DNA from: Gigaspora rosea
Lineage: Eukaryota; Glomeromycota; Glomeromycetes; Diversisporales; Gigasporaceae
DNA: 64,000 bases
Reading direction: 5' to 3'
Assembly: GCA_003550325.1 (NCBI GenBank)
Contig: QKWP01001064.1
Location: forward strand, 91,146 to 155,145
In this document: piece after piece, positions 47,096 to 58,248 of the stretch
Numbering within the stretch: position 1 is the stretch's first letter
Layout: every line of letters begins with the position of its first letter
Notes under the pieces: generated by a model
Database searches by the model: none
The model's input: only the letters and a program-made list of their open reading frames with translations
Told to the model about the DNA's origin: nothing
Made by a program: the position numbers and the translations under genes

Positions 47096-48623
47096 ACTGT
47101 ATGATTTATTATTGTTATTATTGTATATTTAATTAACAATATTAACAATTTTATTGCTTTAAAAATATATTATCTGTTTTCATAAGGAAAAAATGAATTG
47201 TCTCTTTAATTTTCTAGACTAAAAGTTCTAAATTTGATTTTGGTCTTTTTTTTTGTAGCCACATAAATTAGATTGTTATGCGATAGATATGAATTAATAA
47301 TTATAACAAGGTCTGTATCTCTTCTTGGAATTCTTAGTATTTGTTTCATGTGGCCTGATTCAGCAAACCTGAAATATTTTTGCAATAATAATTAGTGATA
47401 ATAATATCAAATTTTATGCAGACTTCGAATGGTAAATTACACAACTCAAATTTCAAAGGGCAATTTCTATGCTTATGCATACCTATCAAATGGGTCATCG
47501 AGCTCACATCCCTAAACCTTATGCTTCTGCAGAATGAAGGTAAGTAAAATCAAATGCGGCAATTAAATTACTCTAATCAAAAAAAAATTATCTAATCTAA
47601 TGTCCATGATGCAATTGCTTACAAAACCAGTTTCATCAAGATATTGCATAAGTTTCGTGAGAAAACTTAAAGCGAATGCTATCAGAAAACCTGTTATACC
47701 AAATTTATCTTTCATATTATAAAATCAGATAAGACGGCCAATTACATATGCACATTTTACTATGTAAATAACAATCAGGTTCTTTTAGTATAAGTTTTAT
47801 GTAACAATGAATATGAATTCTGTGTTGTTTGGCAAAATTCAAAAATGTTATAGCTTTAATTATATATCAAATAATTGATAAATCCAAGGTCTAAAATTGA
47901 ATTTGTTATCAACTTAAACTTGCTTATATCTGATTAAAAGCAAGTTTTTATTAAATAAATTTAAAAATCTTGTGATTATATTAAATGCGCAAATATTTAT
48001 TTAACAAATTAAATAGTTTTGAGTTTGACACTATTTGCCAAAATAGGATACATATTTGGGTTTTGGTTTTGAACCCAAACTAGGCAGAAATACTGATTCC
48101 CAAACCCAAACTAAGTAAAAATGTCGTAATTAAAAAAAGGAGTTTGGGTTGCATCCCTACCAGATATTTCTCATATGGGTCATATCTGGATTTTGGCCAA
48201 TTTTGGCCCAATTTGCTAAAAATGACAAAATATATTTGTTTAAATAACTTTTGATCTAGTAATCAGAATTGAATGAACTTTTTTTATTAGATGTGTCTCA
48301 CTAAGAGCTTCATTTTAAAAAAAAACGGTTGTTCAAATTGGTTCACTAAATGCTAAGATAATTGGCAAAAACTGTTTTTTGCTTTTCAAATTTTAAGGTT
48401 TTTGCTAAAAAAAAACAAATATAACCTCTATACTAAATGTCTGGGGTCCTTTGAAGGTTGATTATTTTTAGAAACATATGATAGTTGCTAGATATTCAAT
48501 ATAAAAAGTATAAACAAATTTTACCAATTTTAAAAAAAGAAAAAATAAATATAAAAATCTATATAGAAAAATCCTTTGCAGCAAGTACTACAAAAAAGAA
48601 GTATTTAGTTGCATGCCCTATAA

Positions 48624-49507
48624 GGGGCTTCCAGAAATTACGTAATATTTTAGTGGTTGATTGGGTGGGGCCTGAAAATATCAGGTTATAATTATAATTC
48701 TGGTCAAATTTTTATAATCCTAACCAAAAATATAAAATTATAAAATTATTAATAACTATTGTTCTATTGCCAAAATGTTCATTCTGCTAAGACGATTTTA
48801 ACAAGCCCAAAATCTTAAAACCTAATCACAAGGTCCCAATATCATTCAACTTTTGTGTAATTTTAATAGTAATTATTTAGAATTACCAAGTAAATTTCTT
48901 TAATATTAAATAATATTTAATCAACTAGTCCATTTTGGATAATTTAACTACCAAAATGTTCATCTCAGTGAGACGATTCTAACAAGCCAAAAATTGCTAA
49001 ATTCTAATCACAGAATTCCAAGATCGATAAAGATTTATATTGTTAGACAAACAATAAAATCTTTATTGTCTTGGAATCCTGTGATTAGAATTTAGCGATT
49101 TTGGGCTTGTTAGAATCGTCTCACTAAGACGAACATTTTGGTAGTTAAATTATACAAAAAGAGTTAGTAGATTAAAAGTTATTCAGTATTAAAGAAATTT
49201 ACTTAGTGATCTAAAAAATCACTAATAAAATTACACAAAAGTTGAATGATCTTGGGATCCAGTAATTAGATTTTAATGATTTTGGGCTTGTTAGAATCAT
49301 CTCAGTGAGATGAACATATGATAGTTAAATCATCTAAATTGGTCTAGTAGAGCAATAGTTATTATCAATTTCATAAATTAAAACATATAAATAAATTTTA
49401 AAAAATATAAATTTTTGATTGGCTAATAGGGTATTAGGTGTGGGTAGATGGGGTAAAATTTTGAAATTTATTAGTAACAAAATATTACGTAATTTTTGGA
49501 AGCCCCC
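48624..49507. mobile_element. TAA-flanked long-palindrome element (PIF/Harbinger-like)
   Basis: An 884-bp element with ends GGGGCTTCCAGAAATTACGT and its near inverse, flanked by TAA (48621-48623, 49508-49510). Inside are four modules in alternating orientation with TCTCAGTGAGACGATTCTAA, CAAGCCCAAAATCG, AATCACAGGATCC and GTTCATCTC. No coding sequence. A 68-codon open frame overlapping its left end (48485-48691) is not a gene. Confidence 0.87.
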
Positions 49508-49659
49508 TAAACAAAAAAATATAAAAAAAGGAAAAAAAAAGAATTAGTAAGATATAGTTTAGTTTTGAGTTAGAAGAACAAATAGTATTTTACTAATAGA
49601 GTTGAGAAAGATCCTATACAAAAAAGATCCTATAATAGAGTAAGCTAAATAATCTTTAA

Positions 49660-49900
49660 TTGATGATCTGAATTATACATGCTGATGAAATTAATTTCTA
49701 AAAAAGATCTATTTTGTCTTCATTAGAGAAATTTAAAATTTTTTATAAGGAATAGCAAATAAAATTTATATATTTAATTTTATCTATTCAAAAAAAGTAT
49801 CAAAAAATTTCATCTTTTAAGTAAAACTAGATCAAAACAATTTTATTTTCAAATTTTAATTTCGGGTTTTGGCTTTTAAAATAATTTCATCAATATTTAT
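49660..49900 (+). repeat. Dispersed repeat R, copy 3
   Basis: Shares ATTTTGTCTTCATTAGAGAA, TTTTTTATAAGGAA and AAAAAAAGTATCAAA with 50119-50357, 400 bp downstream in the same orientation. Its boundaries are less clear. Confidence 0.6.
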
Positions 49901-50063
49901 AATCTGGATAAGATTGGTACTACTAGGTAAATGTATAGCATTGTTTGTCTGAAACTAAATATTTATATAAATTTAATAATTAAAAAGTTTGCTATATACT
50001 AGATAAAAGTATAGCAATGTTTGTCTAAAACTCAATTTTATTTCTTATACTATAAATTTTATA

Positions 50064-50975
50064 GATGTTCTAATTTATGGAATTAATAATAACTTTTGAT
50101 CCACTGGTCCGTTTAGATTAGTGATGCCACCAAAATTGATTTTTGAAAAAGGCCTATTTCATCTTCATTAGAGAAAATTAAAATTTTTTATAAAGAAGAG
50201 CAAATAAAATTTATATAGATATGTTCCTTATAATTTTGTCTATTCAAAAAAAGTATCAAATAATTTCGTTTTTCAAGTAAAATAGGCCAAAAACAATTTC
50301 GTCTTCAAATTTTAATTTCAGGTTTTAGAACCCGAAATGCTTTCGTCCTCATGTATAGTTTAGATGATTTAACTATCAAAATGTTCATCTCGATAAGACG
50401 ATCCTAACAAGACCAAAAATGTTAAAATCCAATCACAGGATCCCAAAATTGTTTATTACTAAGTAAATTTCTTTACTATTAAATAACTTTTGATCTACCA
50501 GCCTGTTTTGGATGATTTAACCACCAAAATGTTCATCTCAGTAAGATGATTCTAACAAGACCAAAATCGTTAAATTCCAATTACAGGATCCAGAGATCGA
50601 TAAAGATTTATCAATCATTTAATCAAATTGATTTATATATAAAAATTAATTTAATTAAATGATTGATAATCTTTATCGATCTTTGGATCCTGTGATTGGA
50701 ATTTAACGATTTTGGACTTGTTATAATCGTCTCATTGAGACGAACATTTTGGTGGTTAAATCATTCAAAGCAGCCTAGTAGATCAAAAGTTATTCAATAG
50801 TAAAGAAATTTACTTAGTGAAGAATGATCTTGGGATTCTGTGATTGGATTTTAACGATTTTAGGCTTGTTAGAATTGTCTTATCGAGACGAACAGTTTGA
50901 TAGTTAAATCATCCAAAACGGACTAGTGGATCAAAAGTTATTATCAATTTTATAAATTGGCCAATTAAAAATAAT
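50064..50975. mobile_element. Long-palindrome element without clear ends
   Basis: The same module set as 48624-49507 (TAACTTTTGATCCACTGGTCC, GTTCATCTCAGTAAGATGAT, CCAAAATCGTTAAATTCC), arranged as an inverted repeat centred near 50630. The left arm is interrupted by repeat R at 50119-50357. Terminal GGG-type ends and a TWA duplication were not found, so it may be truncated. Confidence 0.65.
50119..50357 (+). mobile_element. Repeat R, copy 4, with 8-bp target duplication
   Basis: A 239-bp insertion between two copies of GTTTAGAT (50111-50118, 50358-50365). The opposite arm of the host palindrome (near 50920) gives the uninterrupted sequence and confirms the insertion. It begins TAGTGATGCCACC and ends CTCATGTATA; the ends share at most two or three inverted bases. 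The duplication length suggests hAT, but the lack of clear TIRs is odd. Confidence 0.8.
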
Positions 50976-51295
50976 TTAAAAATCATGTGATTGGACAGAC
51001 AGAAAGTGCAAAGTTGCGTTTTTGATATTTTAATATATGATGCGTCAAGAAAGTAACTTTGTATTATGATACGAAGAAACTAAAGGTTCTTCACTTCGCT
51101 TCAGACAATTACTATATTAGAACAATAGTAAATTTTGGAATAAATACAGTACAATATAAACTTTTATTATAAGCTAGAATCTGATTTTGTTCTAATAATA
51201 AATAATTTTTTTATTACATTAATAGTTCAATAGCTCAAGTTAATTAATTGAAAGTTATAAAGCTCACTAAAATGCATCTAATAGCAGTATTGGCC
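50976..51295. other. Spacer, with a fragment of the TTAA hairpin family at its end
   Basis: TAAAGCTCACTAAAATGCATCTAATAG at 51267-51293 resembles the arm of the TTAA elements (10805, 20197), and that sequence resumes after 54041 (GTGGTTAGTAGAGT). The two hAT elements between them therefore appear to have inserted into an older hairpin copy. The rest is AT-rich. Confidence 0.5.
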
Positions 51296-51562
51296 AAAAA
51301 TGTGATCATATTATATTTTTTATATGACCACTAGTCATAATAGTCATATAATGATAGTTATATCAGTTTGGTCATATAAATTATGACTTATTTTTATGAC
51401 TAATGTGACCATTAGTCATATGACCAATTATGATCTGGTCATATAACTAGTATATAAATTTACTATATTTTAAATATAAATTGCTTTAGTTTGTGACTCA
51501 AATTTTTAAAATAATTAAATGTATTATATTTAGGCTTTAATATATATATATCTTGATTAATA

Positions 51563-52534
51563 TATCAGTCATCCAATTTGTTACACAAATATTAGATGTA
51601 AATTTCATATATATGAAATTTTATATAGCAAAAAAAGGTGAATAAAAAACCTTTCTTGCCAAACCACAGTTCTGCCATCTTTGTACAAATTGAAAATGTA
51701 ACATTGTTAAAAACAAATATTTTCAATTTTAAAGTTATAAGTATATGTAAAATTATGACCTGAACAACTTTACTTAGACGACCTTTATAGGTTACCTTGT
51801 AAGAAAAATGTGTTGTCTATGTACAAACGTTAAAATTTTTAACTTTGCAATATAAAACTTTTTTTTCATTGGGTAACCTACTTTGGGCGCTTAAGCAAAG
51901 TTGTTCAGCATGTAATTTTACTTGTATTTAATGTTAAAACGCATTTTTTTGGCCATTTACTAGGTGAAAAATGGGGTCGAAGTTAGAAAAAAAATTTTTT
52001 TCTTAAAAAATTTTTTAAAAAAAATTTTTTTTCTAACTTCGACCCCATTTTTTACTTAGTAAATGGCCAATAAAACGCTTTTTAACTTTAAATACAAGTA
52101 AAATTACGTGCTAAACAACTTTGCTTAAGTGCCCAAAGTAGGTTGCCTAATGAAAAAAAAGTTTTATATTGCAAAGTTAAAAATTTTAACGTTTGTACAT
52201 AGACAACCTATTTTTCTTACAAGGCAACCTACAAAGGTCGCATAAGTAAAGTTGTTCAGGGCATAATTTTACATATACTTATGATTTTAAAATCGGAAAT
52301 ATTTGTTTTTAACAAAGTTACATTTTCGATTTGTGCAAAGATAGCAGAACTGTGGCTTGGCAAGAAAGGTTTTTTTATTCACCTCCTTTTGCTATATATA
52401 ATCACGAAATTTAATTTTAAATTAATATGTAGGTTGAAAAACATCAAAGCTTCAAAGTTTATAGTAATTTTATATGTAATTTTTTAAATTTTCATATATA
52501 TGAAATTTACATATGACATATTGGATGACTGATA
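51563..52534. mobile_element. Giant-hairpin element, TA-flanked
   Basis: A 972-bp element with ends TATCAGTCATCCAAT and its inverse, flanked by TA (51561-51562, 52535-52536). Arms of more than 350 bp (from about 51650 to 52370) are almost fully complementary and meet near 52012. They contain CCAAACCACAGTTCTGCCAT, GGTAACCTACTTTGGGCGC and AATGGGGTCGAAGTTAG. No gene. Confidence 0.8.
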
Positions 52535-53304
52535 TATACTATTCTCTATACTATTTGCTCATACAAATTATATACAAGTATGAAATATACAATTATCTTA
52601 GTCGATTAACCCAAATAGTTATATGGGTTTTAAAATTTCCAAAAAATAAACAACAATTCAAAAATGCAAGGTCCATGTGCAGAACTGGCAGTTTTACATA
52701 ATTTACTCAAAAAGGTATCTTTATCAAAATTTGCAGAATATATATATATAAAGTAAATATTGCAAATCATAATAAAATTAGATCATTGTAAAATTTAGAG
52801 ATTTCAATTTAAAAATATAAGCCCTACCAAAATCCATCTATACTTTTTTTCTAATAATTCTACCTTTAAATCTAATTTAATTATAAAAAAAAACTAACAA
52901 AAAAGGTCCAAAAAATTTTAAAAATCAGATATAAAATAAGTTCAAAATTCATTATATTATAATCTAATTTTATTATAATCTGTCACAAGAATTAGTATAT
53001 GCACACATATTTACATTTTATGTTACATGAATATGAAAATAACAGTATAAGTTTCCAAGAGCAAATTAAGGTAGTAAAACTTCTTTTATTAATTTCTCCT
53101 AACAATTTTATACAACACAAAATATGTGAAGTTCCTATGTATTTATGTATTTATACCCTGCTTCACTATATGCATTTATCCAATAAAAAGCAAACTTTTG
53201 TATATATATATACTATTTAATTTACAATATAATAATATACTATATAAAATTTTTAATACTACAAAATTATTCTATTTCTGAGAACAAAATTGTGGCATGA
53301 CATA

Positions 53305-53506
53305 CAGTCAACTTTTTCTAATTCGAAACGCTAAGACTGCTTTTTTTTACTATATAAAAATTTGAAAAAGTTCAGTTTTCAAAAAGTTATATATAACTTA
53401 TCTGAACTTTATAATAAAATTTACAAATGTTCTAGAAGATTTTGTTCAATTTAGAGAGAGTTTAATAGTATTCGGTTTAGAGGTTCGGATTAGAGAGAGG
53501 CAACTG
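53305..53506. mobile_element. TA-flanked Tc1-like element
   Basis: A 202-bp element starting CAGTCAACTTTTTCTAATTC and ending GGATTAGAGAGAGGCAACTG, with TA on both sides (53303-53304, 53507-53508). The right end (inverse CAGTTGCCTCTCTCTAATCC) is the better preserved. A relative is at 20785-20940. Confidence 0.8.
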
Positions 53507-53782
53507 TATACTGATATTATTCTACTAATCTTTTTATTAGATAGATTTAAATTAGACAAATTGAAAATATAAATTGATAGATAATTTAGAATCTCAAGAA
53601 CTTTTCTCAATTATCATCAAAAAAACTATAATTAATTAGCTAGTATAAATATTGATTTTAATTGGTTAATTTTTTTATCTTAGGTCATAAGATCATAATT
53701 TTCTTTTTATGACCAAATAACTTATGCTAGTCATAAAGGTCATATAGGTCATAAAAGGTTATAACCCAACACTATCTAATAG

Positions 53783-54033
53783 CAGTGTTGTCACTTGGAC
53801 ATGTCCATACTATGTTTTTTGTCCAATGTCCAAGATTGTCCAAAATCGTCCAAGCCTATGTCCCATGTTAAACTAATCAATAAAGTAATTTAAAAAAATA
53901 TATAATTATATATTTTTTTAGGTGCTGGACTCATTGGTGAAAAAATTAAAATAGATTATCTTAATAAATTTTAAGTAATTTTAATTTGAAAAAATGTCCA
54001 AAATGTCCAAAAAACGTCCAAGTGACAATACTG
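53783..54033. mobile_element. Non-autonomous hAT element, 251 bp
   Basis: Ends CAGTGTTGTCACTTGGAC and GTCCAAGTGACAATACTG (one mismatch), flanked by TCTAATAG (53775-53782, 54034-54041). TTGTCC/GTCCAA words are iterated near both ends. It shares its left duplication with the neighbouring 2.5-kb hAT element. Confidence 0.93.
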
Positions 54034-54045
54034 TCTAATAGTGGT

Positions 54046-54500
54046 TAGTAGAGTTTCACAATTCAATTCGATTCAATTTAATTTGATCAAATATTTGATC
54101 TCAAATTATAAAAATTTCAAATCAAATCAAATTCAAATCGACAAAATATTTGATTTGATTCGACAAATATTTGAAAATTTTTATTGAACCTATAGATACA
54201 ATAGCTATTTACACGAAATTTTATTAAAATATTTGCTTTTGTTGTTTTATGAAACTAGTACTATTTTGATTAGAAGAACATTTTTCACTTAATACAGAAA
54301 ATTAATTAATTTAGTAAAATTTTGTATAAATTAAAAATGTTAAAAAGGACCAAAAAATTTTAAAATTTTTAAAAATTACAAATAAATTTGATTTGATTTT
54401 ATCGAATCAAATTCAAATCAAGAATTTATTCGATTTGATTAAAATCAAATATGACTAATATTCAATTCAATTTGACTTTGAGGAATTTGAGTAGTTAGAT
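54046..54500. repeat. TTTGATTTGA-rich low-complexity region
   Basis: CAAATCAAATCAAATTC and inverse TTTGATTTGATTCG words cluster at both sides of a plain AT-rich middle (about 54180-54360), giving a weak inverted repeat. It may be another hAT-type element of which only iterated subterminal DNA is visible. No exact ends. Confidence 0.4.
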
Positions 54501-54537
54501 AATTTAAATCAGCCTAGTATATACTAAGGGGAGCACT

Positions 54538-56166
54538 ATTTAACATCTGATTTTTTGTACTAAAAGGCTACCCCTCTCCCCCCTACCTGATTGTCAAATA
54601 TCACGATTTGATTAGCTAAAATTATTAAAATTTTAAAAATTTTTACACTTTAATAAGACAATTCCACCGAGTCTAAAATTATCAAAATCCAACCACAGGA
54701 TCCCAAGATCATTATAGATTTGTCTGCTTTAATTATATTATTTTCGTATATATTAAAAATTATTATTGAAGATATTATAAACTTTAACATTAAATAACTC
54801 TTGAACCAGTGATCTGTTTTGGATAATTTTATTACCAAAATGCTCGTCTCAATAAGACGATTCTAATGAACCTAAAATCATTAAATTCTAATCATAGAAT
54901 CCAGAGATCATTATAGATTTGTATTATTTTTAATAGATTATATTAAAATAACACAAATCTATAATGATCTCTGGATCTCGTAATCAGAATTTAACAATTT
55001 TAGGTTCATTAAAATCGTCTCATTGAGATGAGTATTTGATAGTAAAATCATCCAAAACAGATCACAGGTTCAAGAATTATTTAATATTAAAGGTTATAAG
55101 ATCTTTAATAATAATTTTTAATATATAGGTGTGAGTTAGTAGAAAGGAACAAATCATTTTTAGTAAAATTTTTTTAATTTTTAAACTAAAATATCTTGAC
55201 AACTATTTAATCAAATTTGCTAAAAAATTTTTTATTTTAATCTTGAAATTATATAGAATTAAAATAAAAACAATTTTATTAAATTTATTAAGATAGTTGT
55301 TAAGATATTTAAAGTTAGAGGGTATGTAGATTATTTCTATTAGTAAATGAGTGACAAAAAATATTTCTAATATGAATTTAAAAGTTGCTACATATAAAAA
55401 TTAATTTTTTACTATATAAATCAATTTTTTGTACTAAGTAAACTTGTTTGTAATAAAAAATTACACATATTCTAAAAATTTTATTATTTTGAATGAAATT
55501 TGATAAAGTTTTTATAGTACCAACTTCTGCAGGGGTGAGGTCTATTCTGCAGGGGCGATCACAAATTGGCCAATCAAATCATGTGTAAACAATAAGTAAA
55601 ATAGGGTCGTGAAGATAAAAACAACTATATCTTATGTTCTACTGAGCCAATTTTAATGATTCGACTACTGTTAGAATCAGAAAAACCTCCTTTACAATTT
55701 TATTTAAAAATTTAATATAATTACTTAATAAAAATTTTCTTTATTATTAAATATAAAATTTTTAGTAACTCATTTATTAATAGAAATGATCTACATACCA
55801 TACCCTCTACCCTTAAGCTTGAAGTCAAGAAAACTTTTACTTAAAAAAATTTGACCCTTTTCTACTAACTCAACTCCCATATACAAAAATAATATAATTA
55901 AAGCAAACAAATCTATAACGATCTTGGGATCCTGTAATTGGATTTTGATAATTTTAGGCTTGTTAGAATCGTCTCATTAAGATGACCATTTTGGTAGTAA
56001 AATCATCCAAAACATATTACTGGTTCAAAAGTTATTTAATGTTAAAGTTTAAAAATTTTTAATAATTTTAATAATTTTAGCCAATTAAAAGTTATTTGTT
56101 ATTAGTACCTGATAATTTTCTGTCCTTATCCCTATTCTAAAAATCAGATGATAAATAGCACTCCCC
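54538..56166. mobile_element. TAA-flanked long-palindrome element (PIF/Harbinger-like)
   Basis: Ends GGGGAGCACTATTTAACATC and its near inverse, flanked by TAA (54535-54537, 56167-56169). Modules with CCAAAATGCTCGTCTCAATA, AATCATAGAATCCAGAGATC and GTTCAAGAATTATTTAAT repeat in alternating orientation. Its 1,629 bp include a nested insertion at about 55122-55884. Open frames within it are palindrome artefacts. Confidence 0.85.
55122..55884. mobile_element. Nested TIR element in the preceding one
   Basis: The left end, with GGTGTGAGTTAGTAGAAA, mirrors the right end, TTTTCTACTAACTCAACTCC, and both are bounded by TATA. The intact opposite arm of the host element near 54740 (GTATATATTAAAAATTATTA) gives the uninterrupted sequence, so this is an insertion. 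Near 55535 it carries two CTGCAGGGGTGAGG-like copies. Confidence 0.65.
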
Positions 56167-56299
56167 TAAGATATTGCTAAAAAATGATAGACTAACTATA
56201 TAAAATTTCTAGTTTGTTTATATAGAATTTTATATGGTCAACCAATTGTTTTTTTTTAGCAATATTTCAACATATACTAGGCTAATTTGAGTAATCTAA

Positions 56300-56596
56300 G
56301 AGGAGTAACAAAAATCAGGAGATTTTTTAAGAGGGGGAGGAGAACCCCGAAATATACATAGATAGGTCAGGTATAAGTTTGCTTATTTTTAAGGGTTTTT
56401 ATACAGATCTTTTCTATTTATAGTAATTTTTTGCTTATTTTTGAAGTTTTTTTTGCAGATTTTTCCTTTTTTAGTAACCCTATAATTAACCTGACCTATC
56501 TATGTATATTTCGGAGTCCTGGAGAAGAAGGTAAAAAAAATTGAAATTATATATAAGAACCTGACTATATATATATTAAAGAATAGGAAGAGGATC
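56300..56596. mobile_element. TAA-flanked element, truncated, with nested insertion
   Basis: GAGGAGTAACAAAAATCAGG after TAA (56297-56299), continuing after the nested element with ATATAAGAACCTGACTAT and AGGAAGAGG, follows the inverse of the complete 149-bp element at 58702-58850. It stops near 56596, where CAGTGTTATCATGGGACA begins; that string looks like a hAT end, but no partner end or duplication was found. Confidence 0.7.
56341..56520. mobile_element. Small TIR element (CGAAATATACATAG family), copy 2
   Basis: 180 bp, ends CCCCGAAATATACATAGATA and the inverse of AGGACTCCGAAATATACATA. GGAGAA stands at both sides (56339-56344, 56521-56526) and may be the duplication. The uninterrupted homologue at 58800-58830 proves the insertion. 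Confidence 0.82.
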
Positions 56597-58248
56597 AGTG
56601 TTATCATGGGACACAGACATGGACAGCAGACTGTTTGGGATATGATGTTTGCGGAAATGTTCAGAAAAATTTTTCTTGTCTTGGACATTTATGCTAATCG
56701 ACACTTGATTACTAGCCAATAATATTTATTCAATATGCATAAATTAAATTACCGTCAAGCGATCTTTTCATGTATTTACAACACAAACTAGGGATCTTAA
56801 TACATAAATATTTAGTTTTTTATATATTTTAAATAGACCTGAGCTTTCTTGAATATTAGACATATTGAAAATAATCAAAATGTCTTATGCTAATCCAAAC
56901 CAATTCATCTGCTATTTAACGATAAGTATTAAGTGAAATAGGTCAAAATGTATACAATATAGTTTTTTTCAAACTTCTCTTCAACATATTTATTTTTTTA
57001 GTAGTTTATATATAGTTAATTTATTTACATTAGCCAGTTTGTTTTTGAATATGATCTATTTAAAGGTTTAGATCATTTTAAAAAGTACATTAAGCAACTT
57101 CAAACGATCTACTAGTGATTAAGAAGTTGCTTAATTAATGCAATTAGTTGAACCGATTACAATTAATTAAGGTATTAATTTACTAAAGACTTTAAATAAG
57201 GCTTTCAACTTTAGCCAATTAGTAACCAACATTTTTTTGTTAAAAGTATAAATCGTTTAGTTTATTCAATTGTTAATTTTTCACTTATTCATTGATTAGA
57301 TATCTGCTATTTTGTTAGATTGGTCATACTATTTTAACAAGTATTTGTTTTGCTAACGGTTACGATGCTTCTACTACTAATCAAACATCCAATATGCCTA
57401 TTCAAGAACTACCTCAATCATCACCTTTGCTTGCTTTACTAGCTACTCTGGTAGTACTAATAAGAAAAAAAACTTATTATATTTTAAATTTTAATTGATA
57501 ACTTTATAATCAAATTTTAAATATATTTATACAATTCAAATGAAAATAATTTATTATAATTCGCCAATTCACCTAGTGTACGGCAAAGATACAGTAACTC
57601 CATTAGAGTTAACGATTGACAAGAATAAATTAAAAGATGTCCAAAGCATAATTTATAATAAAAAAAAAATTAAAAAACCTATCTACTTTTACTATTGATT
57701 GTTTTAATATTTATATCACACTATTTTAATAACTATAACCAACTTGAAATATTGTTTTTCTTATTAAATTTTTGTTTTTTATAAATAATAATGAGTTTTG
57801 CTAAATCTCATTGCAGATAATCGTCACCACTAATATAAGTCACGTAATTTACATAAATGCATACATAGATGTTATGATTATGCATCAAATGTTATACAAT
57901 ACACATAAGTTTAGAATTTATAAGAAGTTTGACAGGTACTTAGTACTAGTACTAGTTTAAGCTTATTCTGACCAATTAATAATGTAATTATACATGTTAA
58001 AAGTAGATAAATATAGTTCAATTTAAAAAAAAATCACTCTTTCATTACCTTGTCAAAAATTAGTAGATAAAATTATCATAATAGAGTACCTCGCAAGTGT
58101 GTGAGTGTGTAGTAGAGAAGGTTAATGATAAGGAGTGGTTTTGTGTCAAAGAGATGAAACATTGCTAGACAAATCTTCATACTAATTTAAGTGAATAAGT
58201 ACCACTTTTTTTTACAAAAAAATAAATCAAATTTCTAAAAAAAAAAAA
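56597..58248. other. AT-rich region upstream of the MULE gene
   Basis: Mostly featureless. A stop-free frame at 57319-57498 (plus strand) reads ILTSICFANGYDASTTNQTS and later LLALLATLVVLIRKK, a hydrophobic run with a basic end. A good 3' splice motif TTTTGTTAG precedes it. It could be the last exon of a small membrane or secreted protein, but no first exon was found. I put this at low confidence. Confidence 0.3.

Larger units (their letters stand above)
40334..48159 (-). mobile_element. hAT transposon, inflated by nested insertions
   Basis: Proposed limits come from the ends TAGGATTGCGACCCAAAC (40334) and GTTTGGGTTGCATCCCTA (to 48159), which are imperfect inverses. Outside them stand CCGGACAT (40326-40333) and CCAGATAT (48160-48167), an 8-bp duplication with two transitions. 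Subterminal AAACCCAAAC/GTTTGGG words occur on both sides. Inside is a decayed hAT transposase on the minus strand (41239-44312). Nested insertions at 41731, 45129, 45481 and 45727 account for about 2 kb. Stretches 40400-41235, 44315-45125 and 47110-48030 show no further genes. Confidence 0.65.
51296..53774. mobile_element. hAT element of 2.5 kb with nested insertions
   Basis: Ends CAGTATTGGCC and its imperfect inverse ACCCAACACTA, flanked by the identical 8-mer TCTAATAG (51288-51295, 53775-53782). Subterminal regions on both sides repeat TATGAC / GTCATA words many times. No transposase is inside; about 1.2 kb is nested insertions (51563-52534 and 53305-53506). Open frames at 52281, 52513 and 52999 show no family. 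Confidence 0.85.
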
